Below, one piece after another: positions 50,434 to 58,549 of a stretch of DNA of 64,000 bases. The DNA comes from Methanobrevibacter sp. Its GTDB lineage: Archaea; Methanobacteriota; Methanobacteria; Methanobacteriales; Methanobacteriaceae. The translations under genes and the position numbers were made by a program. Each line of letters begins with the position of its first letter. Within the stretch, counting starts at the first letter, position 1. The notes below the pieces were generated by a model that was not told where the DNA came from, searched no databases, and saw only the letters and a list, made by a program, of their open reading frames with translations. The DNA is taken from the NCBI GenBank assembly GCA_017434555.1, contig JAFRFB010000097.1, forward strand, positions 108,972 to 172,971, read 5' to 3'.

Positions 50434-51732
50434 TTAAATACTGTAGTTAGGATTCTTGACCTTGAACGAAACGTTATAGTCGTCACGAAGTCTAAGAACG
50501 AAACCTTCTCTCTTATGACTGAGGTTGTTACCGAAAACGGTATTTGCATCAGATTCTTGAAGCATGATATCAGCACCAGAAACGAATACACCCTTGTCAT
50601 TTACATGACCTTCTGGTAATTCGTAATTGTCATCAAGAACTGGAACGAACTTCAATCCCCATTGTTCAGCGAAAAGAACAGAATCTTCAAAATTCAACTT
50701 TTCCCACTTGAACAATACCTTTCTATTTATAGTATCTTCAAAATAGACTTTCTTGTAAAAGTCGAAGAAGATAATATCAGTTCTTGGAAGGTTATAGATA
50801 TTCTTTTGAATACCTGGACCGACATGTTCACCACGGCAGAACCATTCACCTGGAATCTTCTTGATTTTTTCATCAAGACCAAGTCTGAGAACCGTGTCCC
50901 AGAAAGGTTTTCCAGAACCATTCTTATTAAGTTCCCTAGTTCTAGAGCATACACCAATTCTCTTACTTTCCACCTTGCGATGGAAAATCTTATCGAACCA
51001 ACTTGGTTCAACCTTTTCAGAGAAAACTGTAATGTTTTGACCTTCGAGCTTTTCGGTCTTAACCCACTTCTTACCCTTGTATTGTTCAAACATCTTGGTG
51101 TAAACCTTTTGGACGTTTTCTTCGTCAGACTTTCCAGGGTTAGTTGGATCCCAAGTTTCAGAAACGTTATGACGCTTCCTCCAGTTACGATACCAAGTAT
51201 ATTTCATGAGTTTACGGACAAACCAATTATCCTTTTTCTTGGTATTAAGACCAGCTTCTTCTTCGTCTTGGACAATTTCAGTAATACCGAATTGAAGAGT
51301 ATAATCCTTACCAACCTTTGCATCAGTAATGCCAAGGTCAGATGGCTTGAAAAGAATACCTTGAGAAATAACTCCAAACTTTCCGAGCTTCATACTCTTG
51401 ATTTTGAACTTCTTATCTCTGAGAAATTCAAAATATGGGTACTTCGAAGATTCTTGAATTGTCTTGAGAGCACTTTCAATTTCTTCCTTTGTAGCATCTG
51501 CTAATTCTCGACCTTCCTTGATAGCAGTATATTTAGCACGAAGTTCATCAGACAAACCATCTGGAAGCAACGAGTCAATTTCGACATACATTGCCAAATC
51601 ACCAGGTTGATATTCACCTTTCTTAACGACTACAGTATAGTCCATAACCGTAGCAAGTTCAATTCTGTCCGCCCCAGGAATTTCTCGGATGTCCTTAATT
51701 CTTACAATATATGCTAATGGTTTTCCAAACAT
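50434..51732 (-). CDS. RNA ligase (DraRnl / Rnl5-like)
   Basis: 432 aa. N-terminal OB-like region as in Deinococcus RNA ligase (VVVKKGEYQPGDLAMYVEIDSLLP). Nucleotidyltransferase motif I is KTEKLEGQN near 222-230, with the adenylated Lys in EKLEG (K-x-x-G). Motif III-like GEWFCRGEHVG (about 290), motif IV KREGFVLRL (about 410) and motif V VSFKVKN at the end. It seals RNA nicks, likely repairing host tRNA or mRNA cut by anticodon nucleases during defence, as T4 Rnl1 does. No Pnkp gene is visible here. Confidence 0.8.
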   Translation of the reverse strand: MFGKPLAYIVRIKDIREIPGADRIELATVMDYTVVVKKGEYQPGDLAMYVEIDSLLPDGLSDELRAKYTAIKEGRELADATKEEIESALKTIQESSKYPYFEFLRDKKFKIKSMKLGKFGVISQGILFKPSDLGITDAKVGKDYTLQFGITEIVQDEEEAGLNTKKKDNWFVRKLMKYTWYRNWRKRHNVSETWDPTNPGKSDEENVQKVYTKMFEQYKGKKWVKTEKLEGQNITVFSEKVEPSWFDKIFHRKVESKRIGVCSRTRELNKNGSGKPFWDTVLRLGLDEKIKKIPGEWFCRGEHVGPGIQKNIYNLPRTDIIFFDFYKKVYFEDTINRKVLFKWEKLNFEDSVLFAEQWGLKFVPVLDDNYELPEGHVNDKGVFVSGADIMLQESDANTVFGNNLSHKREGFVLRLRDDYNVSFKVKNPNYSI

Positions 51733-51758
51733 TTTATTATTACCTCTTTGTTGATTAC

Positions 51759-51787
51759 AATATAGAAAAAGGATTGACTTTCGTCAA
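51759..51787 (-). promoter_or_regulatory. Combined terminator and promoter for the RNA ligase gene
   Basis: Minus strand TTGACG (51782-51787), 17-nt spacer, TATATT (51759-51764). The GGGTTGAC/GTCAATCC hairpin with T-tract terminates the upstream 51816 gene. Confidence 0.72.
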
Positions 51788-51815
51788 CCCCTTACACATG
51801 ATTAAAGGATAATCT

Positions 51816-52046
51816 TTAATATATATTTTTGAATTTTTCAAGCATTTCTTCAACATCCATTCTGAATTTTACAGAACAACCAAGTGGAATAGTATCAATT
51901 ACTGACTTTTTCCAAACATTAATTGTCGCATCAAATTCTTCAGGATCATGAAGTTCCGGTGCTTCGTCAAGTTCGTATGCGATACTATCGACTAATTCTT
52001 GAATTTTGTTAAACTTTTCTTTTACTGTATTTTCAACTGCAATCAT
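51816..52046 (-). CDS. Small unknown protein
   Basis: 76 aa, acidic, probably helical (EKFNKIQELVDSIAYELDEAPELHDPEEFDATINVWKK). Overlaps the preceding gene by 14 nt in another frame. No family recognised. Confidence 0.5.
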   Translation of the reverse strand: MIAVENTVKEKFNKIQELVDSIAYELDEAPELHDPEEFDATINVWKKSVIDTIPLGCSVKFRMDVEEMLEKFKNIY

Positions 52047-52314
52047 TTATTTCCTTTATGTGATTGGTCAGGAGTTCATGATTGTTGGCAAGAATAGTAT
52101 ATTCAGCTGCATGGACAAACATATCAGTTTCATATTTTTCATCTATGTCCACCTTATAAGGGTCATAGTCTGAAACTACTCCCTTACTACTGAACTCCAT
52201 AAAACCTAATATTTTATAACGTTTGTCTATAATATAGAAATTTATTACATGGGCATTGATGACCCTAGTAATTTTTTTCAAAATTTTCACATTCTTACTA
52301 AAAAGTTTAGACAT
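52033..52314 (-). CDS. Small unknown protein
   Basis: 93 aa. Basic start (SKLFSKNVKILKKITRVINAHVINFYIIDKRYKILGF), then acidic. It follows the 52320 gene by 5 nt, so it belongs to the same transcript. No motif recognised. Confidence 0.5.
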   Translation of the reverse strand: MSKLFSKNVKILKKITRVINAHVINFYIIDKRYKILGFMEFSSKGVVSDYDPYKVDIDEKYETDMFVHAAEYTILANNHELLTNHIKEINDCS

Positions 52315-52319
52315 AAATT

Positions 52320-52970
52320 CTACTTATCGATATATTCTTCTTTATCCTTTTCAAGCCAATCGTCAATTTCTTTATAGCTTACATGAAGATTTTTATCTTT
52401 TCCAAACTGAATATAACCAAACGGTTTTTCTTGCACACATTTCATTTCATTAAGGTATTTTTGAATATCCGCTTCAGACAATTCGCCTTCTGCATTTCTT
52501 AAAATATATTCTCTTGCACAGTGTTCACAAAGATTAGTTATCCAACCGCCGGTTGTCCAAATAACTCTTTTGCCTTCTTCAGTCCTTGTTTCCTTTCCGC
52601 AATATTCACAAATATATTCCGATAACCATTCGGCAATAGTTTCAAGGCGTTTATCGCTGCCAAATGTGGTATAAATCCTCAAACCACCGAATTTTTCTTT
52701 TATTTGGGTAAAACCAAAACGTTTTTGTGTTTCTTTGTCCCATGTATCATATTCTGCAAATAACCTTGGAAGATAACGGTTTTTCCAAAGATCTTCCCAA
52801 CCATATCCATCCCAATACTTATAATAATTGCTTTCTAAGTTCTTGCTTTTACCATGATATGTCTGTTTACCTGTCCACACGTTACGAAAACGCAAGAAGG
52901 GATATTTATGTAAAAGAGATAACATCTCTTCATCTGAAATAGGATATTTAGCATCAGGATAGTGAGACAT
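52320..52970 (-). CDS. Phage protein with a zinc-ribbon-like Cys pair
   Basis: 216 aa. QIKEKFGGLRIY (about 88-99), followed by YICEYCGKETR...WITNLCEHCAREY (about 114-147), giving two C-x-x-C pairs. A similar KEKFGGLR + CxxCG arrangement occurs in many phage proteins of unknown role. N-terminal RFRNVWTGKQTYHG is conserved-looking. Function unknown. Confidence 0.6.
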   Translation of the reverse strand: MSHYPDAKYPISDEEMLSLLHKYPFLRFRNVWTGKQTYHGKSKNLESNYYKYWDGYGWEDLWKNRYLPRLFAEYDTWDKETQKRFGFTQIKEKFGGLRIYTTFGSDKRLETIAEWLSEYICEYCGKETRTEEGKRVIWTTGGWITNLCEHCAREYILRNAEGELSEADIQKYLNEMKCVQEKPFGYIQFGKDKNLHVSYKEIDDWLEKDKEEYIDK

Positions 52971-52987
52971 AATTATTGGTTTCCTTG

Positions 52988-53467
52988 TTAAACGTAATGG
53001 TTATAATAACCCATCTTTTCCGCTGTATCGACTTCTTTTTGAATAATATCTACATTACCTCTTGTAGGATTTGCAAATCCAACAGAACCTCCGAGTGGTG
53101 ACCAGAAGATAATGTCATAATCCTTTAATTGTAAACCATCAAGAATATTTTTCCATCTAGGATTACGTGTATCAACCGTTTGAACTTCTTCAAGCGGATT
53201 CATAAATTCTACCTTATCGATAAGGCAAGTTTCAAAAAGATGATTTGTTGTTCCAATATCTGTAACACCTTCTACAACAGCAGTCTTAATGATCGGCTTT
53301 GTAAAATACATGTAAAGCGTAGGAATTCTGAAATTAATAGGAAGTTTATTTTCCTTTCGCCAGTTCTGAATTGCTGCTCTGATTTCAGAACCAATCATTG
53401 CTGTAACGACAGAATGATTCTTTTTCTTTTCATTATTGTAGATATAAATAGGTGTTTTAACTGACAT
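52988..53467 (-). CDS. Unknown protein
   Basis: 159 aa from ATG 53467 (MSVKTPIYIYNNEKKK), chosen for TTGGAGAA 7 nt upstream; a longer frame upstream would run into the promoter. It contains FRIPTLYMYFTKPIIKTAVVEGVTD and DYDIIFWSPLGGSVGFANPTRGN. Alternating alpha/beta pattern but no recognised family. Confidence 0.55.
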   Translation of the reverse strand: MSVKTPIYIYNNEKKKNHSVVTAMIGSEIRAAIQNWRKENKLPINFRIPTLYMYFTKPIIKTAVVEGVTDIGTTNHLFETCLIDKVEFMNPLEEVQTVDTRNPRWKNILDGLQLKDYDIIFWSPLGGSVGFANPTRGNVDIIQKEVDTAEKMGYYNHYV

Positions 53468-53489
53468 AGAATTCTCCAAATTTTTGTAA

Positions 53490-53518
53490 AATATAATAAA
53501 AAATAGGGTTATTGTCAA
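53490..53518 (-). promoter_or_regulatory. Combined terminator and promoter
   Basis: Minus strand TTGACA (53513-53518), 17-nt spacer, TATATT (53490-53495). ATAGGGTT/AACCCTAT hairpin with T-tract encloses the -35 box and ends the upstream gene at 53552. Confidence 0.75.
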
Positions 53519-53551
53519 CCCTATCTTTTAGTTATTAGCTATTAATTCATA

Positions 53552-53767
53552 TTATTCACCAACCGGAGTATCAGACAACATAGTAATACCGCCTTGGCCA
53601 TTAGTATAACTTACTACTGTTCCACCGCGATGGTCCATAATAACAAAATTAAGATTCTCTGCTTGTAAAAGTGCTGCAACAACAGAATTGTACTTATTAG
53701 GTGTTTCTTGAGTTGCTGCCATCTTAAGCAGGGTAGTAATGAGTGAATTAAGTTTCTTCTCGTCCAT
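53552..53767 (-). CDS. Small unknown protein
   Basis: 71 aa (MDEKKLNSLITTLLKMAATQETPNKYNSVVAALLQAENLNF...). AAGGAAC ribosome-binding site. The 130-nt gap upstream to 53897 shows no further gene. No family recognised. Confidence 0.5.
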   Translation of the reverse strand: MDEKKLNSLITTLLKMAATQETPNKYNSVVAALLQAENLNFVIMDHRGGTVVSYTNGQGGITMLSDTPVGE

Positions 53768-53896
53768 ATTGTTCCTTCTTTTTACTATTTGTTTAATAAT
53801 TCTGATTAATTTCTATATAACAATGCTTTATGTTGCATCGATTTATTATATTGATATAAAGTCTTGTTCCAGTTTTCATATTTTCCTTAATAATCA

Positions 53897-54337
53897 TTAT
53901 GCTTCATCTAATAAAATATGTGAAAGAAATCCAAAGAAATATCCAGTCGCAATTGTTATACATAATGAAAGATTATTAAAATTATAATACGATGCAGCAA
54001 ATATACCAAGAGATGAAATTATGCCGAATACTCCAGAATGTATAAATCCCCTATGACTGAAAAACTGCGGGATAATGGAATACAATAGTAATAAAAATCC
54101 CCAAAACGGTTCTCCAGAAAAGAACAAGTATGTTGCACCTATTGCATATAATAAATACATGAACATACTGGAATGAGATTTGATATCCATATCAGGCGTC
54201 AGCGCACCACAAAGACCACCAAGGAAAGGTAACATCAAAGTAGCATTCCAATCTGGATATTGGTCTACACTAAAAATACCGGTAGCTATTGTACCTACCG
54301 TTAAACCAGCAATTAAATGTGGTTCAAAACTACTCAT
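53897..54337 (-). CDS. YdjM/DUF457-like membrane-bound metal-dependent hydrolase
   Basis: 146 aa. LPFLGGLCGALTPDMDIKSHSS (about 32-53), SHRGFIHSGVFGI (about 93-105) and GYFFGFLSHILLDEA at the end give the D-x-D...H-R-x-x-x-H...H-x-x-x-D pattern of the YdjM/DUF457 family. Four or more membrane helices. YdjM is SOS-induced in E. coli; the relatives resemble membrane phospholipases or nucleases by their His/Asp set. Its ATG follows directly after the stop of the small membrane protein at 54338. Confidence 0.72.
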   Translation of the reverse strand: MSSFEPHLIAGLTVGTIATGIFSVDQYPDWNATLMLPFLGGLCGALTPDMDIKSHSSMFMYLLYAIGATYLFFSGEPFWGFLLLLYSIIPQFFSHRGFIHSGVFGIISSLGIFAASYYNFNNLSLCITIATGYFFGFLSHILLDEA

Positions 54338-54514
54338 CTAAGGATTCTCCGAACAAAAAGCCATAATACCACCTACAACTGGACTACCGAATGCCCAATA
54401 ACCGATTACACCAGGATGCGCACCAAATATATAAACACCAATCAAAAATACAGGTAATCCTATTACTATTTCAAAAGCAATAGTGATTATTAGAAATAAT
54501 ATAAACTTATCCAT
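54338..54514 (-). CDS. Small membrane protein
   Basis: 58 aa: MDKFILFLIITIAFEIVIG, then PVFLIGVYIFGAHPGVIGYWAFGSPVVGGIMAF, two hydrophobic helices with a short loop. Its TAG is directly followed by the ATG of the YdjM-like gene, so it is translationally coupled and perhaps a partner. It begins 30 nt downstream of the tmRNA 3' end. Confidence 0.6.
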   Translation of the reverse strand: MDKFILFLIITIAFEIVIGLPVFLIGVYIFGAHPGVIGYWAFGSPVVGGIMAFCSENP

Positions 54515-54544
54515 TTTATAATTCTAATTTGTCAACACTTTTAA

Positions 54545-54895
54545 TGGACCCGAGGGGAGTCGAACCCCTGTCTTAAGTAACTTTAATATCCGTTCCTACA
54601 AGTTTTTCCTTCGAATTTACTTATTCATTACATTTATGCCCTGAAGGTCGGCGTCAATGTAAACTAGCCTGTAAACTTCAGAAATAATACACAGACTTAA
54701 TTATTTCCTAATCCATTATGCGACCGAACTTTATACCCAATGGATGAACGGTATAGGCTCAGTGTTGCTATAAATTAAGCAGCCATTGCGTAAGTGTTAG
54801 CACTTATCTTTTTCAGACTTTTTTACAAGAACCCTCGTCTGAGACCTTGACTTGCAACTAATATCTCTATCACCCAATCGAAACCAGACGAGCCC
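54545..54895 (-). ncRNA. ssrA: Transfer-messenger RNA (tmRNA)
   Basis: 351 nt. The 5' end GGGCTCGTCTGG-TTTCGA and 3' end GGGGTTCGACTCCCC-TCGGGTCCA give a tRNA-Ala-like domain. The acceptor stem GGGCTCG/CGGGTCC pairs fully with G3-U70, the alanine identity element, and has discriminator A; CCA is not encoded. The T arm is perfect. The tag frame (54775-54801) starts at GCT after TAAGT and encodes ANTYAMAA then TAA, a short form of the usual ANDENYALAA-type tag. It rescues stalled ribosomes and marks products for proteolysis. Its own promoter is at 54905. Confidence 0.93.
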
Positions 54896-54904
54896 AATAT
54901 TTAA

Positions 54905-54933
54905 AATATAATAAAACTAAATAATGTTGTCAA
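54905..54933 (-). promoter_or_regulatory. Promoter of the tmRNA gene
   Basis: Minus strand TTGACA (54928-54933), 17-nt spacer, TATATT (54905-54910), start expected near 54898. The TGA stop of the GIY-YIG gene lies within the -35 box. Confidence 0.8.
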
Positions 54934-55769
54934 CCCCTATTTTCAATATATTTAAAATGATAATTATTTGTCTGTTTATATTTACCATTACAACACCAAA
55001 TAATACAATGTTTATTTAAATTCATTTGCCTTGCTGCTTCAGAGGCAGATTCAAAAATTTGTTGAGTTTCAATGCAAAGAACTTGTTTTTTATTTGGTTT
55101 TGCTTGTCTACAATAATATTGTTTTAATGTTATATTATATTCTTGTAAATATTTATCTATTTGTTGACAAGATTCAATAAATTCATTTATATTATCAGTT
55201 ATTTTACAAAATCTATAATTTAACGCATGGTTATCTTGACCATTTATGACATGTCTAATTGATTCTTTACCTATTCCCAATTCTTTAGCTGCTTTGCCTA
55301 TTGATGGATAATATTTGTTCGTTTCATAACAAAATATAACTATCTGATTAGGATCTATTTTATACTTATTACTTTCTCTAATATTAATTAATTGTTCTTC
55401 TGTTAATTTACGACCAGTATTGGCTTTTCTAATTTTTTCTTTTTGTTCTTCAGACATTATAAAATGTCTACCCAAATTGCCATCACCACCTAAAGTTTTA
55501 TTATATCCAAAATTTTTATCTGTTGAATTATATAAATTTATCCAAAACTGTTCTCTTTCATTTAATAATTCACGTTGACATTCTTCGATAATTTCAAATT
55601 CAAAATTATCTGTCCCATATTTTTCAAATGCTCTTGCTAAATGAGGATTTAATTTCGCATTTGGTGATAATTCTTGTCGCCATCGTCTATTAATGTCATT
55701 AGATTGACCAATATAACATTTGCCATTAATTTTATTTGTTATTTTATAAATTCCACAAATTTTTGTCAT
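54930..55769 (-). CDS. GIY-YIG homing endonuclease with NUMOD domains
   Basis: 279 aa. GIY-YIG motif: CGIYKITNKINGKCYIGQS (residues 5-23), then catalytic R in DINRRW, and E in LNEREQFWINLYN. NUMOD3-like region (EEQKEKIRKANTGRKLTEEQ), then two NUMOD1-like helix-turn-helix segments (YPSIGKAAKELGIGKESIRHVING; FESASEAARQMNLNKHCIIWCCNG). A seg-type free-standing enzyme. It abuts the tmRNA promoter without disrupting it, so ssrA or nadE may hold its target. AT-rich codons. Confidence 0.88.
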   Translation of the reverse strand: MTKICGIYKITNKINGKCYIGQSNDINRRWRQELSPNAKLNPHLARAFEKYGTDNFEFEIIEECQRELLNEREQFWINLYNSTDKNFGYNKTLGGDGNLGRHFIMSEEQKEKIRKANTGRKLTEEQLINIRESNKYKIDPNQIVIFCYETNKYYPSIGKAAKELGIGKESIRHVINGQDNHALNYRFCKITDNINEFIESCQQIDKYLQEYNITLKQYYCRQAKPNKKQVLCIETQQIFESASEAARQMNLNKHCIIWCCNGKYKQTNNYHFKYIENRG

Positions 55770-55784
55770 AATATTAAATAAAAA

Positions 55785-55893
55785 GAACGATTAAAACACG
55801 CTATTGTGGAAGTTTCGTATTTTAACCGTTCCAAAATTTTTATTTACGTAAGAATAAAACTTCCACATATTATTCTTTTATAATATATTTATA
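55785..55893 (-). promoter_or_regulatory. Leader with two mutually exclusive pairings and a late promoter
   Basis: On the minus strand: TATAAATA (55886-55893); GTGGAAGTTT (55866-55857); a 16-bp stem from 55831-55816 and 55800-55785 (two G-U pairs) followed by TTTTT. The stem loop (55815-55801) contains AAACTTCCAC, the exact complement of 55866-55857. The upstream copy can form a pseudoknot with, or compete against, the terminator-like stem before the endonuclease ATG. Confidence 0.6.
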
Positions 55894-55913
55894 ATTTTAT
55901 TCTTTTAAAATAA

Positions 55914-56660
55914 TTAAATACCAAAATTGTCTTTAAAATAATCTGGAAGATGTGGATCAAACTTTGGTAATCTAATCAGTTCAAGTTTAAATCTATTGGC
56001 ATTAAATTTTTGCATAATTAAATCATAATGTTCACCTTTAATACCAAATCTAATTAAATCAGATAATTCTTTATAAGTAAATCCGAGTTTTTCTTCATCT
56101 GTTAATGGCTGAAGACCATCAATTGGTGTTTTATGAGTAAGTTCATAAGGAAGACCAAGGTCATCGCCAATTTCAATAACTTCAGAAACAGTTAACATAC
56201 CAAGTGGGCTAAAACTTCCAACAGAATCACCCCAAAGAGTTGCATATCCAACAACATCTTCATTTCTTTGACATGTATTGGCCATCAACCAGCCATGAGT
56301 TTGAGCAGTGACCATAATCTGATTAGTACGAATTCTTGCACCAACATTAGTCTTTGCGTCATAGGACTTATCAGCACCCGGAACAAGAGCAAGAGATTCC
56401 TTAACTAATGTTTCAATATCCTGAACATCATAATCGATACCAAGATGGTCAACAAGCTTATAGGAACAAGAAATATCTTTCTGAATTCCACATGGAAGCA
56501 AAACGCCATGAACATGTTCCTTACCAAGTGCTGCGACGCCAATAGCAGCGACAACAGAACTATCCTTGCCGCCAGAAATACCAAGAACCATATCTGTTTT
56601 ACCAAGCTTATCGAATGTTTCCTTGGTCCAATTTACAACTTGCTGAGTTAATTCTTTCAT
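55914..56660 (-). CDS. nadE: NH3-dependent NAD+ synthetase
   Basis: 248 aa. ATP pyrophosphatase loop LGISGGKDSSVVAAIG (about 23-38), VNWTKETFDKLG N-terminus, GARIRTNQIMVTAQTHGWLMANTCQRNE (about 107-134) and GSFSPLGMLTVSEV with ELTHKTPIDGLQPLTDEEKLGFTYKELSDLIR, all typical of NadE. It lacks the glutaminase domain, so it uses ammonia. It converts nicotinate adenine dinucleotide to NAD+. With PncB at the window edge it covers the first and last steps of nicotinate salvage. Confidence 0.92.
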   Translation of the reverse strand: MKELTQQVVNWTKETFDKLGKTDMVLGISGGKDSSVVAAIGVAALGKEHVHGVLLPCGIQKDISCSYKLVDHLGIDYDVQDIETLVKESLALVPGADKSYDAKTNVGARIRTNQIMVTAQTHGWLMANTCQRNEDVVGYATLWGDSVGSFSPLGMLTVSEVIEIGDDLGLPYELTHKTPIDGLQPLTDEEKLGFTYKELSDLIRFGIKGEHYDLIMQKFNANRFKLELIRLPKFDPHLPDYFKDNFGI

Positions 56661-56741
56661 AATTTTATCCTTATATTAAATTTTAAATCTTATATTATCA
56701 AAGATAGAAAAGAAATATAAAGCGAAATGTAAATTTATTTT

Positions 56742-56885
56742 TTACTTTCCCTCTCCCTTCTCGAACCAACGAAGTTCTTGAAGTTGCTTTCTAATGTCAT
56801 TAAATGTATTTCTTTCCTTGATAATTACACCTCCAACTAGTGTAATCCCCAAAAGTGCCAAAACGGCTTTAAAAATTTTATTCAT
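56742..56885 (-). CDS. Small membrane protein, 47 aa
   Basis: Begins MNKIFKAVLALLGITLVGGVII, one membrane helix, followed by a charged tail (KERNTFNDIRKQLQELRWFEKGEGK). AAAGGAT ribosome-binding site and a promoter at 56915 directly upstream. It resembles small inner-membrane phage proteins (holin or regulator sized); no family recognised. Confidence 0.5.
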   Translation of the reverse strand: MNKIFKAVLALLGITLVGGVIIKERNTFNDIRKQLQELRWFEKGEGK

Positions 56886-56914
56886 AATATATCCTTTTTA
56901 AAATGTCTGGCACA

Positions 56915-56943
56915 AATATAGTAAATTTTACTTAAATTGTAAA
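56915..56943 (-). promoter_or_regulatory. Vegetative promoter
   Basis: Minus strand TTTACA (56938-56943), 17-nt spacer, TATATT (56915-56920) followed by TG. It serves the 56742 gene and probably nadE. A second -10-like TATCTTTG lies near 56701, just before nadE. Confidence 0.7.
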
Positions 56944-56945
56944 CC

Positions 56946-57332
56946 TTACTTCTTTTTTAATAATTCTGTAAATTTATCAGCTAATTTACCAGCATCTGAT
57001 TTTTCTCTTTCCTGAAACATTGGGTCAACTTTCTTTTTAGGAGGAGTTGATTTTGCTTTAGGATAATGTTGTGGAAAATTACCTTTAATTTTTTGTCTTG
57101 GATATGATGGGTCATGTGCAGACATAAATCTATTGCATCTTTTATCAATATCATCAAGATTTTTTTCAATCTTTTCGATACCAGCTTCTATAGATTTAAT
57201 AGTTGCATCTACTGAATCATTAGCGCCTGGAATAGTCTTAATCCATTTACCAAATTTTTGATCATGTGGTTCAGGACCAAGAACATGCCAGCCCATGTCT
57301 TCCATTATACCTTTTACATCATCTAAGTTCAT
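56946..57332 (-). CDS. Small basic protein with MNL-type start
   Basis: 128 aa from ATG 57332 (MNLDDVKGIMEDMGWHVLG); GAGG stands 8-10 nt upstream, better than ATG 57347, which overlaps the previous stop. The start resembles the leader family at 39033-40859 (MNL..., then G-aromatic) but lacks a clear (L/I)-x-E. The body is Lys/Pro-rich (IKGNFPQHYPKAKSTPPKKKVDP). It may be a distant member or a coincidence. Confidence 0.5.
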   Translation of the reverse strand: MNLDDVKGIMEDMGWHVLGPEPHDQKFGKWIKTIPGANDSVDATIKSIEAGIEKIEKNLDDIDKRCNRFMSAHDPSYPRQKIKGNFPQHYPKAKSTPPKKKVDPMFQEREKSDAGKLADKFTELLKKK

Positions 57333-57343
57333 GTATAGATACC

Positions 57344-58156
57344 TCATTCTAGTATTTCTTTAAATACTTTGTAATTAGTATCATCCTTTCCACAATAGAC
57401 AGCAAATTCAATATTCTTGAAGAAGAGTTTTCCGATTTCCAAAGCTTTCTTGTAAGCCTTAGCTACAATTTCAGGTGGGTTTTTGAATGCTCCACAACCG
57501 AATGCACCAAGAATAATTGTTTCATCGCCATGATAAGCAGCTAAATCAAGAATATGAGTTGCTCTGCGGAAATGAATATCAAACAATTCTTCATCAGTAA
57601 CGTTTGGTTTTTCGCCACGCTCATGGTTGTAAGCGTTTGCAGGTGTTTCACGAAGATTAGGTGCTGCACAAGTAATTACATTTACAGAGAATGGACGATA
57701 CAATAAGTTATAATTGTCCGATTTGATAATTTGAATATTGGGTGTGTAAATTGCATCATTGTTATGAAGTGCATTTCCATGTTCTTTATGTGGTTTATAA
57801 AAGATTTTGTCAAATTTCGGGTCAGACAAAACATTATAAAGTGTAGAACAACGACAAAGACATTCTTCTTGTGCATTAGAACCCTTTGTTACACCGCCGC
57901 CAGGATTAGTAGCAGACGCAAAATTGAGAACTGCTACTTTACCAGTATATTTTCTTGTCGCATCAAAAGAACTACTCTTAGTAACCTTAACAATTCCTGG
58001 AGTTTTTTTCTCGCAGAAAAAGTCAATCGTCATATTATCGGCAAGAAAATACGAATTTTCAATCGAATACTTAATAGAATTCTGTAAGGTTTTATCCTTA
58101 TTAATTAATTCTTGAGTATGATTAAAAATTTTAATATTTTCTTCTTTACTAGCCAT
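57344..58156 (-). CDS. PARG-type macrodomain protein (TIGR02452-like)
   Basis: 270 aa. Core VAVLNFASATNPGGGVTKGSNAQEECLCRCSTLYNVL (about 73-109): the N-PGGGV...G-x-x-AQEE signature of microbial poly(ADP-ribose) glycohydrolases, with the catalytic Glu pair in QEE. VITCAAPNLRE (about 160-170) and ETIILGAFGCGAFKNPPEIVAKAYKKAL (210-237, macrodomain glycine loop) follow. It likely removes ADP-ribose from proteins or nucleic acids, or cleaves ADP-ribose signals. Cotranscribed from 58474 with its neighbours, close to nadE. Confidence 0.85.
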   Translation of the reverse strand: MASKEENIKIFNHTQELINKDKTLQNSIKYSIENSYFLADNMTIDFFCEKKTPGIVKVTKSSSFDATRKYTGKVAVLNFASATNPGGGVTKGSNAQEECLCRCSTLYNVLSDPKFDKIFYKPHKEHGNALHNNDAIYTPNIQIIKSDNYNLLYRPFSVNVITCAAPNLRETPANAYNHERGEKPNVTDEELFDIHFRRATHILDLAAYHGDETIILGAFGCGAFKNPPEIVAKAYKKALEIGKLFFKNIEFAVYCGKDDTNYKVFKEILE

Positions 58157-58158
58157 GA

Positions 58159-58440
58159 TTAAGCCTTAAACATATCATCACACTTCAAGAGCAAACGATC
58201 AATCTTGGGTTGAATCATCTTTTGATTATACGGATCATCGCCGACAATATCATTCTTGGTCCAGTGGCAGAGTCTACCGATAATAAGGAACCAGAAGACG
58301 TTTGCGAGCGGTGATATAATAATATCAAGCACACTTGGATGGAATGGAACATGGTCCATTCTATGACCAACATAAAGTGCGATAATGCCAGCTGCATACA
58401 TTGCAATGACAGTGAAAATGATAGTAGTGATTGTAGTCAT
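58159..58440 (-). CDS. Small membrane protein
   Basis: 93 aa. Hydrophobic helix TTIIFTVIAMYAAGIIALYV at the start and a second around IIISPLANVFWFLIIGRL; polar C-terminus DRLLLKCDDMFKA. First gene after the promoter at 58474 and 2 nt upstream of the PARG-type gene. No family recognised. Confidence 0.55.
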   Translation of the reverse strand: MTTITTIIFTVIAMYAAGIIALYVGHRMDHVPFHPSVLDIIISPLANVFWFLIIGRLCHWTKNDIVGDDPYNQKMIQPKIDRLLLKCDDMFKA

Positions 58441-58473
58441 GTTTATTTTTCCTTTGGTTATAGTTTTTTATAA

Positions 58474-58502
58474 AATATAATAAAAAGCAGGGTTGTTGTC
58501 AA
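58474..58502 (-). promoter_or_regulatory. Combined terminator and promoter
   Basis: Minus strand TTGACA (58497-58502), 17-nt spacer, TATATT (58474-58479). AGCAGGGTT/AACCCTGCT hairpin plus T-tract contains the -35 box and terminates the PspA-like gene. Confidence 0.75.
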
Positions 58503-58549
58503 CCCTGCTTAGTGATTTTATTTAGGAGAATAGGATAAATCCTTTTTTA

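Noticed and set aside
50662..51504. 280-codon frame antisense to the RNA ligase gene
   Set aside because: The minus strand carries clear ligase motifs, and this frame has no recognisable motif or start signal.
54545..54575. Separate tRNA gene (T arm and acceptor end)
   Set aside because: The matching 5' acceptor strand is 320 nt away at 54889-54895 and a tag frame lies between; it is tmRNA.
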